DNA of 59,506 bases. Source: CAIOTO01 sp040389165. Its GTDB lineage: Bacteria > Pseudomonadota > Alphaproteobacteria > Paracaedibacterales > CAIOTO01. The notes beneath the pieces are model-generated. The model saw only the letters and a program-made list of their open reading frames with translations, was not told the origin of the DNA and did not search any database. This document shows, one piece after another, positions 8,162 through 17,353 of the stretch. The stretch lies in the NCBI GenBank assembly GCA_040389165.1, contig JAZKAK010000028.1, forward strand, positions 1 through 59,506, read 5' to 3'. The number at the start of each line of letters is the position of its first letter. Position 1 is the stretch's first letter. A program made the translations under genes and the position numbers.

Positions 8162-9271
8162 TTAGAATCCATTTACCAAGCCATCTCCATGGCAGGTTGG
8201 ACACTGCTGCATAAGCTCCATCAACAACGATGGTCGATGCCTGGTGCGTTGTAACTGCAACAAACCAAGCTCGCAAAAACCGAGAACATGCACATCAGTT
8301 CCTTGAAATGCATCGTTAGCATGCTTTAAAAAATCAACTTGCGCTATTTTTGTTAGCCGCACAAAATCTACTAAGATATTACCTGTAATATTACGCCACT
8401 GAATTTGCTGCACAATTGCTTTTAGCGCCTTTAGATTCACATTAAAGAAATCGTCACGTTGACCACCTGTATTAATATCAATCAGTGTTGCTGCTGCTAA
8501 TTCTCGGATATCAAGACTTCCTCCGCCAGGCAATAAAACATGTGGGCTTAAAACTTCAGCCCAACGATCTTCAATACCGAAACTCTCAAATAATTGAGTC
8601 TCTGTCTGCAAGGCCAACGTAATAGCTTCTACTTTTTCAGGAAATGCTGTCAGCACCCATTCTTTTACCAACTGCGCCACAGCTGGCGTTTCACACGTAA
8701 TAACAACATTGTCCTCACTATCACGAATCCAACGTTGCCATTGTGTTAACGCGCGTTCAAATATGCCCAATTTAGTTGGGGGAACATGCAGACGAATAGC
8801 ATGCCGAAACAATTCTTCTTTTTCTTCAACTAATTCGGGAGAATCATCTGCTTTACCATAAGCCGCCGTTCGATGAATCCATTTAGAATCACGCCGTGCA
8901 AAAGGATTATGCAACCAATAACGCCCTGCTAAGGTTATATACGGTGTTAAACGATAGCCTTTTTCATGATGAACTATACTACCAATCTCTGGCCAGGGCA
9001 CACGTGCCACTTGAAGCCACAGAAACATCCCTTCATGTGGTTTATTCGTGTGATGAAACAAAGAGGTTTTTACTACACCCTCAATATCAAGTCCCAAGTC
9101 AAACCACACAAAATCTCGTCTTACTGACAAGACTCTACCACACATGACATCATCGAGATTTGCCTGTTTAGCCAAGACTGGACGTTCAAATGCAAGATCC
9201 GTCAACGTGCCATTTTTCAACAATGCACTACGTAGTCCAGTTGAAAAAGGCTGAATGAGGATTCTTTGCAT
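8162..9271 (-). CDS. ribonuclease E/G family protein (short form)
   Basis: 369 residues, shorter than RNase G (about 490) and lacking the C-terminal scaffold of RNase E. An S1-like region lies at about residues 35-100. The catalytic-domain signature LIDINTGG is present, with the two metal-binding acids of the family in LIDINT and ILVDFVRL, and a C-terminal CPTC Zn-link-like motif. Short RNase E/G genes next to infA are typical of alphaproteobacteria, normally with maf and yacG; both are absent here. Likely endoribonuclease for RNA processing; relation to the main RNase E of the genome cannot be told from the window. Confidence 0.85.
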   Translation of the reverse strand: MQRILIQPFSTGLRSALLKNGTLTDLAFERPVLAKQANLDDVMCGRVLSVRRDFVWFDLGLDIEGVVKTSLFHHTNKPHEGMFLWLQVARVPWPEIGSIVHHEKGYRLTPYITLAGRYWLHNPFARRDSKWIHRTAAYGKADDSPELVEEKEELFRHAIRLHVPPTKLGIFERALTQWQRWIRDSEDNVVITCETPAVAQLVKEWVLTAFPEKVEAITLALQTETQLFESFGIEDRWAEVLSPHVLLPGGGSLDIRELAAATLIDINTGGQRDDFFNVNLKALKAIVQQIQWRNITGNILVDFVRLTKIAQVDFLKHANDAFQGTDVHVLGFCELGLLQLQRTRHRPSLLMELMQQCPTCHGDGLVNGF

Positions 9272-9273
9272 AT

Positions 9274-9492
9274 TTATTTTTGACGGAAAGTGATGCGCCC
9301 TTTTGTCAGGTCATACGGCGTCATTTCAATGGTAACCTTATCCCCAGCAAGGACACGGATACGATTTTTACGCATACGTCCTGAAGTGTGCGCCAAAATA
9401 ACATGATCATTTTCAAGTTTAACACGAAACATGGTGTTGGGCAAAACTTCCACAATAACACCACTAAATTCAATTAGGTCTTCTTTAGACAT
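9274..9492 (-). CDS. infA: translation initiation factor IF-1
   Basis: 72 residues, the canonical size. An S1/OB-fold protein that occupies the 30S A site during initiation. Hallmark segments: EVLPNTMFRVKLEN, ILAHTSGRMRKNRIRVLAGDKV and the end PYDLTKGRITFR. First gene of an infA-RNase E/G-L,D-transpeptidase operon; the next start lies 2 nt beyond its stop. Confidence 0.97.
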   Translation of the reverse strand: MSKEDLIEFSGVIVEVLPNTMFRVKLENDHVILAHTSGRMRKNRIRVLAGDKVTIEMTPYDLTKGRITFRQK

Positions 9493-9761
9493 TAATACTA
9501 CTTAATACAATTAACTAGGTTTCACTGTAAAGCAAAACTCAAACGAAACCAAGTAATTTTATAACCTAAACGTGATAAGCACGACACGCACAATAAACAG
9601 TGCGGTTTTTATGCGACAGTTATATTTTTAACTTTACTAAAATTATCAGGTAAATATATGCTAAAGGCAATATCACCTCACGCATAAAAATATTGATTTC
9701 ACACATCAATCTCGTTTGAGATGACCATAGCACCAGAATTTCAAAAAGGATATTCGTTCTT

Positions 9762-10313
9762 ATGAACCCGAAACACTATTCAACAGCAATGAAATTTATA
9801 CATTGGATAATGGCATTTCAGATTATTGCACTGCTAGCAATTGGTTTTTATATGAGTGATATGCCATGGGGAGAATCAAAGAAAACACTTATGATGCTCC
9901 ATAAATCATGCGGGATCATGGCTCTGTTTTTCATTATTGCTCGCCTAATTACACGTTTTTCAACCACCACCCCCGAACCACGTGGCAATACAATTATTCA
10001 GATGATAGCAAAAATAACGTCAATTTTGTTGTATGGCTTTATGACAAGCATGGCTTTTTCAGGATTTCTTATGTCGGATTTAGGCGGGAACGCATCTAGT
10101 TTGTTCAATTTGATTGAATTGCCACATATCTTTAACAAGAATGTTGATCTGGCTAAAAATTTTCACTTGATACACGTCTATATAGGGATTCCACTTGCCA
10201 TACTTATTGGGCTTCATTTCCTGGGCACACTGTATCATCGTTTCATGCTAAACGACGATGTGTTATCACGAATGCTGCCGCGAATATGTTCAAAAAGGAA
10301 ACATCTACATTAA
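9762..10313 (+). CDS. cytochrome b561 family membrane protein
   Basis: 183 residues with four hydrophobic segments (about 13-32, 45-63, 83-103, 140-160). Histidines that can ligate two b hemes occur at the membrane faces: HWIMAF (first helix), LHKSCG (second), and HLIHVYIGIPL and GLHFLGTLYH. Bacterial cytochrome b561 of this type (CybB) oxidises quinol and can pass electrons to oxygen or superoxide. AAAGGA precedes the ATG. It stands alone between infA and dcd. Confidence 0.85.
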   Translation: MNPKHYSTAMKFIHWIMAFQIIALLAIGFYMSDMPWGESKKTLMMLHKSCGIMALFFIIARLITRFSTTTPEPRGNTIIQMIAKITSILLYGFMTSMAFSGFLMSDLGGNASSLFNLIELPHIFNKNVDLAKNFHLIHVYIGIPLAILIGLHFLGTLYHRFMLNDDVLSRMLPRICSKRKHLH

Positions 10314-10398
10314 CAAAAAACAGCTTTTCGGAAATCTTGCTGGTGCATTAAAATCATGGTATCAATAATCAACAAACTTTTTATGAGAGCAACCTGCT

Positions 10399-10950
10399 TT
10401 GTCAATACAATCTGATCATTGGATCCGCGAACAAGCCGAAAAAGGCATGATTGAACCCTTTATTGAATGTCAAAAACGTGATGGCATCATTTCGTATGGT
10501 GTATCATCGTATGGATATGACGCACGCGTAGCGCCTGAATTCAAGATTTTCACGAATGTAAATAGCGCAGTTGTTGATCCCAAAAATTTCGCAGAAGACA
10601 GCTTTGTCGAACGCAACACAGAAGTTTGTATTATTCCACCAAACAGCTTTGCCCTTGGCAGAACTGTTGAGTACTTCCGTATCCCACGCGATGTACTCGT
10701 TATTTGCCTTGGCAAATCAACCTATGCACGTTGTGGCATCATTGTAAACGTAACGCCGCTTGAACCTGAGTGGGAAGGCCATGTGACGCTTGAATTTTCA
10801 AATACAACTCCATTGCCCGCAAAAATCTATGCAAACGAAGGTGTTTGTCAATTCTTATTCTTTAAGGCAGATCGTGAATGTGATGTCTCTTACAAAGATC
10901 GCAGCGGAAAATATATGGGACAAAAAGGCGTAACACTGCCGCGGCTTTAA
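10399..10950 (+). CDS. dcd: dCTP deaminase
   Basis: 183 residues. Deaminates dCTP to dUTP, the main source of dUMP for thymidylate synthesis, which fits thyX in the same window. The start is TTG at 10399, chosen because it gives the conserved MSIQSDHWIR...GMIEPF N-terminus and GAGAG lies at 10386-10390; the upstream ATG at 10383 is out of frame. Motifs SYGYDARV, GKSTYARCG and the catalytic Glu region LEPEWEGHVTLEFSN are present. Confidence 0.95.
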   Translation: MSIQSDHWIREQAEKGMIEPFIECQKRDGIISYGVSSYGYDARVAPEFKIFTNVNSAVVDPKNFAEDSFVERNTEVCIIPPNSFALGRTVEYFRIPRDVLVICLGKSTYARCGIIVNVTPLEPEWEGHVTLEFSNTTPLPAKIYANEGVCQFLFFKADRECDVSYKDRSGKYMGQKGVTLPRL

Positions 10951-10960
10951 TACATCAAAT

Positions 10961-11065
10961 TATCATCCTCGGGCTTGCCCCCAGGATCTCAGACATATAA
11001 TGAATTCACATACGTTTTCCTTTTACGCCTTTTTATAAATCCTCGGGTCAAGCCCGAGTATGACA
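10961..11065. repeat. palindromic intergenic element, copy 1 (TATCATCCTCGG / CCCGAGTATGACA ends)
   Basis: About 105 bp between dcd and murA. The left end TATCATCCTCGGGCTTGC and the right end CGGGTCAAGCCCGAGTATGA are imperfect inverted copies, each with its own small hairpin. The same architecture recurs at 15642-15775, 39407-39527 and, with a different core, at 40946-41045. Non-coding, MITE- or REP-like. Confidence 0.8.
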
Positions 11066-11107
11066 ATGAAAAAGGATGACGAGGATAACGGCGAAAGAAA
11101 GAAAAAA

Positions 11108-12391
11108 ATGGATCGCATTATCATCCAAGGTGGAACTGCTTTAAATGGTTCAATAAATATTAGCGGCGCAAAGAATGCAGCCCTCCCCCTGCTGGCTGCG
11201 GGCCTCTTAACTGAAGAGCCATTTTATTTAAGCAATGTGCCTGAACTTGCAGATGTTCGCTTACTCATTGAGTTGTTAACACAGCATGGATGCATCATTT
11301 CCACGGAAAACGATAAGATAACGATTAATGCCGCGGATATAACCAATACTACGGCTCCTTATGACTTAGTACGTAAGATGCGTGCATCTATCCTTGTATT
11401 AGGTCCACTCGTTGCACGTTTTGGCGTTGCTCGCGTATCCTTGCCTGGTGGCTGCGCTATAGGCACACGTCCTGTTGACATTCATATTCAAGGCTTGCAA
11501 AAATTAGGCGCACAGATTGAGTTATCAGAGGGCTATATCAATGCATCAGCTCCAAATGGCCTTGTCGGAGCAACAATAAGCATGCCTATGATCTCTGTCA
11601 CTGCAACAGAAAATCTACTCATGGCCGCAACGCTTGCAAAAGGCGAAACCGTACTGATTAATGCAGCACGCGAACCAGAAATTATAGATCTTGCCAATTG
11701 TTTAAAAGGAATGGGCGCTATTATTGAAGGTGCAGGGACTGATCGTATTACAATTCAAGGCGTAGAAAAACTAAAGGGAACATCACACAGCGTCATTGCT
11801 GATCGTATTGAAACAGCAACATATGCCATTGCGGCAATCATAACACACGGAGAACTAACACTTACAAATACTGATCTGGCGTTGATTCCGACGGTAAGCG
11901 AAGCATTAACACGCACAGGTGCACTCATCACGCCCACAGCCAACGGCTTTACAATAAAAGCAGGAGCTGGGCCTATCCAAGGTGTTGATGTAATGACAGA
12001 GCCTTATCCAGGTTTTGCAACAGATATTCAAGCACAAATGATGGCGCTCATGACTTTATCTAACGGCGCTTCGATGATCACAGAAACCATCTTTGAAAAT
12101 CGCTTTATGCATGTGCCAGAACTCTGTCGTATGGGCGCCAATATTACTGTTCATGGCTCATCGGCCTTGGTTCGTGGCGTACCACAATTAAGTGGGGCTC
12201 AGGTAATGGCAACAGATTTGCGTGCATCGGTATCGCTCGTTCTAGCAGGACTTGCTGCAAAAGGTGACACTGTACTTAACCGCGTTTATCACCTTGATCG
12301 CGGCTATGAAAAGTTAGAACAGAAATTAACACAATGTGGCGCAAAAATTGAGCGCTATAAAGTATCAGACTCAGATTCTTCTCACGACTAG
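11108..12391 (+). CDS. murA: UDP-N-acetylglucosamine 1-carboxyvinyltransferase
   Basis: 427 residues from ATG 11108 (MDRIIIQGGTALNGSI), the family N-terminus; the longer in-frame version from 11060 would be encoded by repeat-element sequence and is rejected. MurA makes the first committed step of peptidoglycan synthesis. The catalytic cysteine lies in LPGGCAIGTRPVD, so the enzyme should be fosfomycin sensitive. Other motifs: SGAKNAALPL (substrate Lys-Asn), VRKMRASILVLGPL, YPGFATDIQAQ. It stands just after a palindromic repeat. Confidence 0.96.
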   Translation: MDRIIIQGGTALNGSINISGAKNAALPLLAAGLLTEEPFYLSNVPELADVRLLIELLTQHGCIISTENDKITINAADITNTTAPYDLVRKMRASILVLGPLVARFGVARVSLPGGCAIGTRPVDIHIQGLQKLGAQIELSEGYINASAPNGLVGATISMPMISVTATENLLMAATLAKGETVLINAAREPEIIDLANCLKGMGAIIEGAGTDRITIQGVEKLKGTSHSVIADRIETATYAIAAIITHGELTLTNTDLALIPTVSEALTRTGALITPTANGFTIKAGAGPIQGVDVMTEPYPGFATDIQAQMMALMTLSNGASMITETIFENRFMHVPELCRMGANITVHGSSALVRGVPQLSGAQVMATDLRASVSLVLAGLAAKGDTVLNRVYHLDRGYEKLEQKLTQCGAKIERYKVSDSDSSHD

Positions 12392-12541
12392 AACGCTTCT
12401 TGAAGAATAGAAGCATCGTACGGAGGGATCTAACAATAGAAAATTCTCTCCTCAGATCTCTCATGTTAACAGCTAAATTTTTATTCTTATTAAAAAAGCA
12501 CTGTTTTTTTCCAAATCACATCTGTAAAACCAATATTTCTA

Positions 12542-12570
12542 TTGACAGGTAGCCTGAAATACAGTATTTT
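12542..12570 (+). promoter_or_regulatory. promoter of tRNA-Glu
   Basis: TTGACA (12542-12547), 17-nt spacer, TATTTT (12565-12570). The start would fall about 5 nt before the mature tRNA. Confidence 0.7.
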
Positions 12571-12581
12571 TCAAACATCAA

Positions 12582-12657
12582 GTCCCCATCGTCTAGAGGC
12601 CTAGGACACCGCCCTTTCAAGGCGACGGCACGGGTTCGACTCCCGTTGGGGACGCCA
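12582..12657 (+). tRNA. tRNA-Glu (TTC)
   Basis: 76 nt with encoded CCA. Acceptor GTCCCCA pairs with TGGGGAC, discriminator G, anticodon loop CTTTCAA with anticodon TTC, T arm ACGGG-TTCGACT-CCCGT. The first part closely resembles bacterial tRNA-Glu (ATCGTCTAGAGGCC). Confidence 0.96.
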
Positions 12658-12885
12658 CTTTTACTTTTATTTCTTCAATTTACAAGAAACGTAAAATTGG
12701 CCTCATTCATGTGATTTTTTTTATTATTGAAGATATTTCTCCTCTCTCTTAAAAAAACATTAATGTTTTTGATCTGATCTCCTTAACGTACATACATAAT
12801 TTTTCACCACATTTTTAATAGTTTTTGCCTAAAACCTAGGCTACACTAATAAGAACTCTTTTACTAAAAATGGGAACTTATTCGT

Positions 12886-15474
12886 ATGAAATCGCTTGCT
12901 GACATCCGCCGTACCTTTATTGATTATTTCGTCAAGAACGGGCACACACACGTGGCGTCTAGCCCACTTGTACCCCAAAATGATCCGACGCTCATGTTCA
13001 CAGCGGCCGGCATGGTGCAATTTAAGGATTTGTTCACTGGCATGGAAAAACGAGCTTACACACGCGCAGTAACATCTCAGAAATGCGTTCGCGCAGGCGG
13101 AAAACACAATGATCTAGATAACGTTGGCTACACAGCGAGGCACCATACGTTTTTTGAAATGCTGGGAAATTTTTCTTTCGGGGATTATTTCAAAGAAGAA
13201 GCAATTTATCTGGCACATAACCTGATCACAAAAGAATACGGGCTTGATCAAAAACGCTTGCTTGTGACGGTTTACGCTGACGATGACGAAGCTGTGTCGT
13301 TATGGAAAAAAATTGGCGGATACACCGATGATAAAATCATTCGCATCGCAACATCTGATAATTTTTGGTCAATGGGTGATACGGGCCCATGCGGGCCATG
13401 CTCTGAGATTTTCTTTGATCATGGTGATAAAATTGCGGGTGGCCCTCCAGGTTCTCCAGACGAAGACGGCGATCGATTTATTGAAATTTGGAACCTCGTG
13501 TTCATGCAGTTCGAACAAATGGCAGATGGTACACGTGTTAATTTACCGAATCCATCCATTGATACTGGCATGGGATTAGAGCGTGTTTCATCCGTTCTTC
13601 AAGGTAAACAGAACAATTTTGACACTGACTTATTTGCGGCATTGATTGATGCATCAAAATCATTAACAGGCAATGCTAATCTTCGTCAATCACACAATGT
13701 CATTGCAGATCACCTTCGTGCCAGTGCATTTTTGATTGCGGACGGTGTGTTGCCATCGAATGAAGGACGTGGGTATGTGCTCCGTCGCATCATGCGTCGT
13801 GGCATGCGCCATGCCCATATTTTAGGTGCGAAGGCGCCGTTGATGTGGCAACTTGTACCGACGTTGATTCAACAAATGGGTGAAGCCTTCCCTGAAATTT
13901 GTCGCACCAAAACGCTAATTGAACAGACGCTACTGCTCGAGGAAGAACGCTTTCGTCAAACACTCGATCGCGGACTTAAAGTGCTGAACGAGAGCACCAG
14001 CTCACTTGGTGCCAACGTACAACTTCCGGGTGATGTTGCTTTTCGTTTATATGATACCTATGGGTTCCCACTCGACCTGACACAAGACGTTTTACGTGGT
14101 GAAAACCGTGAAGTTGACATCGCAGGTTTCAACACACACATGGAAGCACAACGCAAAAAAGCCCGGGCATCCTGGGTTGGTACTGGCGATAATGTACAAG
14201 AACAAATTTGGTTCGACCTTCGCGAACAACATGGCGCAACAGAATTCTTGGGTTATTCAACGGCAGCTGCGGAAGCCGTCATTCAAGCTATCATCAAAGA
14301 CGGAAAATGTGTTACAGAGGCAAAAACTGGCGATCAAGTTTTTGTATTGTTGAATCAAACACCTTTTTATGCAGAATCCGGCGGTCAAGTTGGTGACACA
14401 GGTACAATTAAAAGCGTCATCGATGAAAATGGATTCACGCTAAACGTGACCGATTGCATTAAGAAAGTTGAAAGTCTTTTTGTGCATCTTGCAACTGTTG
14501 CCAGCGGTACGGTTAAAACTGGCGCAGCTGTTAAAACCAGCGTCGACATGGGCCGTCGCAATCAAATTGCAGCAAATCATTCAGCGACACACTTGCTACA
14601 AGCAGCGCTTCGTACTGTACTGGGTGATCATGTCTGCCAAAAGGGCTCACTGGTTGACGCCAATCGCCTGCGGTTTGACTTTACGCATCAAAAAGCACTG
14701 ACCGATGCCGAATGGACAGCTGTTGAACACATTGTGAACCAACAGATTCAGACGAATCAAATGACAGTCACCAAAATTGCAACCCCAGAAAAAGCCATCA
14801 AAGCAGGCGCCATGGCACTATTCGGTGAGCGTTATGGCGATGAAGTACGCGTTGTATCGTTGGGTGACGAGCGCTTCTCGGTAGAGCTCTGTGGTGGCAT
14901 TCATGTTAAAGCTACAGGCGATATTGGAATTTTCAAATTGATGTCGGAAAGCAGTGTGTCATCAGGCGTCCGCCGCATCGAGGCAATCACAAGCTTTTCT
15001 GTCTTAACTTTGCTGAACTCAACAGAAGAGACATTAACACGTGAGCGTGAACAAAACCGAAAGACGTTAAGTGATCTCAACAAGCAAATTCAAGACTTGA
15101 AAAAAGAAATAGCTCTTAAATCAGGCGGAGAATCGGCTAACACACAGATTATTTCCTTTGGCGCGTATAAAGCGGCTGTCAGACACCTTACCAATGTATC
15201 AGCTAAAGATCTAAAATCCATCGCGGATCAATTAAAAACAGAACTTGGCAGCGGTATTGCCCTTGTCACCAGCGTTGAAGATGGAAAAGTATCATTAGTG
15301 GTTGGCGTCACAGCTGACTTAACGACGCGTGTGAGTGCTGTTGACTTAGCACGCCGCGGCGCTGAGATTTTAGGCGGCCAAGGCGGCGGCGGCAGGCCTG
15401 ATCTTGCACAAGCGGGCGGCGTAAATGCCGATGCGATTAGTGGTTTGGTAGAGAAACTTGTTGTGGGATTGTAG
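12886..15474 (+). CDS. alaS: alanyl-tRNA synthetase
   Basis: 862 residues, usual length. Class II catalytic core at the N-terminus (motif 2 around KCVRAGGKHNDLDNVG; HTFFEMLGNFSFGDYFK), the tRNA recognition region, the editing domain with NHSATHLL (HxxxH zinc/editing motif) and CGGIHV, and the C-terminal oligomerisation domain ending GGQGGGGRPDLAQAGG. Charges tRNA-Ala and clears Ser/Gly mischarging. GGAACTT lies before the ATG. A dispersed repeat begins 36 nt after the stop. Confidence 0.97.
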   Translation: MKSLADIRRTFIDYFVKNGHTHVASSPLVPQNDPTLMFTAAGMVQFKDLFTGMEKRAYTRAVTSQKCVRAGGKHNDLDNVGYTARHHTFFEMLGNFSFGDYFKEEAIYLAHNLITKEYGLDQKRLLVTVYADDDEAVSLWKKIGGYTDDKIIRIATSDNFWSMGDTGPCGPCSEIFFDHGDKIAGGPPGSPDEDGDRFIEIWNLVFMQFEQMADGTRVNLPNPSIDTGMGLERVSSVLQGKQNNFDTDLFAALIDASKSLTGNANLRQSHNVIADHLRASAFLIADGVLPSNEGRGYVLRRIMRRGMRHAHILGAKAPLMWQLVPTLIQQMGEAFPEICRTKTLIEQTLLLEEERFRQTLDRGLKVLNESTSSLGANVQLPGDVAFRLYDTYGFPLDLTQDVLRGENREVDIAGFNTHMEAQRKKARASWVGTGDNVQEQIWFDLREQHGATEFLGYSTAAAEAVIQAIIKDGKCVTEAKTGDQVFVLLNQTPFYAESGGQVGDTGTIKSVIDENGFTLNVTDCIKKVESLFVHLATVASGTVKTGAAVKTSVDMGRRNQIAANHSATHLLQAALRTVLGDHVCQKGSLVDANRLRFDFTHQKALTDAEWTAVEHIVNQQIQTNQMTVTKIATPEKAIKAGAMALFGERYGDEVRVVSLGDERFSVELCGGIHVKATGDIGIFKLMSESSVSSGVRRIEAITSFSVLTLLNSTEETLTREREQNRKTLSDLNKQIQDLKKEIALKSGGESANTQIISFGAYKAAVRHLTNVSAKDLKSIADQLKTELGSGIALVTSVEDGKVSLVVGVTADLTTRVSAVDLARRGAEILGGQGGGGRPDLAQAGGVNADAISGLVEKLVVGL

Positions 15475-15510
15475 GTAATTTCTAATCATTTTTTGTTGAT
15501 CTGCCTTTTC

Positions 15511-15631
15511 TTATACCGTTTTCAAAAAGTTTTGAGTAGTAAGACATCAAAATTCGAGGTGCGCAGTGTACACTTGTACATGAGCAACAGAGATATTGCA
15601 GAGGACTGCACTAATTGAAAGTTAGTGAAAA
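15511..15631 (-). repeat. 121-bp dispersed repeat, copy 1
   Basis: Read on the minus strand it aligns without gaps, end to end, to 26391-26511 (about 88 of 121 positions identical by hand). A central hairpin, TGTAC/GTACA around a 4-nt loop at 15567-15580, is kept in the other copy with a compensatory change. It abuts the palindromic element beginning at 15642. Both copies lie just 3' of a plus-strand gene (alaS, rnr). Confidence 0.8.
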
Positions 15632-15641
15632 TGGTATTACG

Positions 15642-15775
15642 TGTCATCCTCGGCTTGATCCGAGGCTCTATAAAAGCTTCAAAGGAAAATAATAAAGGCA
15701 AATACTTAGGTGTATTTAAACATAATGTATGCGCCTTCAACTGTAAAGATTCTCGGGTCAAGCCCGAGAATGACA
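15642..15775. repeat. palindromic intergenic element, copy 2
   Basis: 134 bp. Ends TGTCATCCTCGG and CCCGAGAATGACA are imperfect inverted copies; each end also folds on itself (CCTCGGcttgatCCGAGG; TCTCGGGtcaaGCCCGAGA). The interior contains AAGGCAAATACTTAGG, whose reverse complement resembles the interior of the copy at 39407-39527. Confidence 0.8.
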
Positions 15776-15810
15776 ATGATGGAGTTTGGTGAGAATGACA
15801 AAACATAAGG

Positions 15811-15967
15811 AATGGGAATGACAGTAGCAAAACCTACCTACAACTCTCCGCGCGGGACCCAGGCATTAACTGCCTGCAAAGCCGTCGCCAAGAAATGGGA
15901 ATGACAGTAGCAAAACCTACCCACAACTCTCACGTGCCCAGGCATTAACCGCCTGCAAAGCCGCCGC
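15811..15967. repeat. tandem duplication of the 3' end of the amidohydrolase gene
   Basis: A segment of about 75 bp starting at 15811 (aatgggaatgacagtagc) recurs at 15894, an offset of 83 bp. The second copy contains the actual stop and last codons of the minus-strand amidohydrolase gene; the outer copy reads, on the minus strand, ATALQAVNAWVPRGEL then stop, versus AAALQAVNAWARESCG then stop in the gene. The outer copy is a stranded duplicate of the gene end. Confidence 0.85.
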
Positions 15968-17197
15968 TTCCGCCGACCCAACAAAAGTATAATTTTCAAT
16001 AACCGCATTTCCATTTATCAAAACAGTGTGCGGTTTCACATCGGGTGCATTATTAATCAAAACAGACTTCAACCGACCATAGGCAAGCGGGGTAAATGCA
16101 GGCACACTTAAATCCCAAAGCAATAAATCAGCGCGCGCGCCAACCTCTAACTTACCATGTTGCCCAGACCCAACAATCTTATGCCCATTTGTTGTCATCC
16201 ATTCAAACACGGTATCAATCGTGAATAGCGCTGGGTCTTTATGCAAAGCACTCTGAAGTAATATGGAAAAATAAGCTTCATTCAGAATATTATTCGTGTT
16301 GTTATTACTGCATGCATCAGTACCCAGGCCAATGGTCACGCCCGCCTCATGAAACGCTCGCATAGGCGCAATACCAACACCTGTTTTTGCATTACTCACC
16401 GGACAATGTGTCACGGTCGCCCCTGCAGCCGAAATCAATCTCACTTCTACGTCATCAACGGTTGTCGCATGAATTAAATTCCATCGTTCATTCAACACGC
16501 CCAAATGCGCTAACAGGCGAACCGGCGTAAATCCACGGTTCTGCAGGCATTTTTCAACACAGTCACTACCCTCACTCATATGGATATTCACGCGCGTGTT
16601 ATATCGTTTTGCGATATCATCAAACAACAAAAGCAACTCATTCGATGCCGTTAGAATCGATGCTGAACCTATATGAATTCTAAGGTCACTTGAATTGTGT
16701 GCATAAAATTCTGCAAATTCATTTTCAACATCAGCAAAGCTAATCTGCGACGGCGTATTGCCGGCCCCCTCCCACACATCATTAAAAACGCATGAAATTG
16801 CGCCTGTTAAATCAAGGTTCTTAAACGCACGTATCGCTGGCATTGGATTTGATGCAATGGCATACAGAGATGTCGCACCACTTTTAAGGGCATCAATCAA
16901 CACACATAGTGCTTGCGCGTATCGATCTTCATCTGTTTTCTTGTGTTGCGTATGCATGGTGCTAAGCAGCTCAGAGATAGGCAGACCATCTAGCATTCTA
17001 CGATCAGATAATTGGTTCGGGTGAATATGGCTGTTTACAAACCCGCATGTAACATAGAATTTGGCGAGACCAATTTCGTGCGCCTGGATTTCAGATGATT
17101 CTATGTGCGCAATGAATCCATTTTCAATATGAATCATGGCTAGTTGATAGGTACCATCGAGACCATCAACAAGAATATTTTGCAAAATTGGAGGCAT
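15917..17197 (-). CDS. amidohydrolase family protein (cytosine/MTA/SAH/guanine deaminase-like)
   Basis: 426 residues. Metal-dependent hydrolase motifs in order: HIH in NSHIHPNQ (about residue 56), H in NIHMSEGSD, H in NLIHATTVDD, and D in GLGTDACSNNN. The THCPVSNAKTGVGIAPM segment and TDACSNNN are typical of the MtaD/TRZ-ATZ subgroup that deaminates methylthioadenosine, adenosylhomocysteine or related rings. The exact substrate cannot be told. It stands alone; its 3' end is duplicated. The last residues (ARESCG) may have been altered by that duplication. Confidence 0.82.
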   Translation of the reverse strand: MPPILQNILVDGLDGTYQLAMIHIENGFIAHIESSEIQAHEIGLAKFYVTCGFVNSHIHPNQLSDRRMLDGLPISELLSTMHTQHKKTDEDRYAQALCVLIDALKSGATSLYAIASNPMPAIRAFKNLDLTGAISCVFNDVWEGAGNTPSQISFADVENEFAEFYAHNSSDLRIHIGSASILTASNELLLLFDDIAKRYNTRVNIHMSEGSDCVEKCLQNRGFTPVRLLAHLGVLNERWNLIHATTVDDVEVRLISAAGATVTHCPVSNAKTGVGIAPMRAFHEAGVTIGLGTDACSNNNTNNILNEAYFSILLQSALHKDPALFTIDTVFEWMTTNGHKIVGSGQHGKLEVGARADLLLWDLSVPAFTPLAYGRLKSVLINNAPDVKPHTVLINGNAVIENYTFVGSAEAAALQAVNAWARESCG

Positions 17198-17353
17198 AAA
17201 TCCTTACACGGGTTAGTGTATGTCAATAATCATAGAGTGCTATGAATAAGTGAGAATTGCAAGTACTACAAACGGCATGACTTCCTCACTTCTCTCTTTC
17301 AAATCTTAACTTATTCCTTCATAATTAAATAAAATTTATGAAAAATAGTCATC

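Noticed and set aside
10961..11065. Intrinsic terminator for dcd
   Set aside because: The hairpins are not followed by a T run and the same unit recurs elsewhere with both ends, so it is listed as a repeat.
11060..11107. N-terminal extension of murA
   Set aside because: The 16 extra codons are encoded by and next to a palindromic repeat and lack family similarity; MDRIIIQGG at 11108 is the normal start.
15522..15830. Open frame of 102 codons on the minus strand
   Set aside because: It runs through two repeat elements with a PSFSFSGLTRES-like translation typical of read-through of the TGTCAT palindromes; no ribosome binding site. Kept only as evidence for the repeat family.
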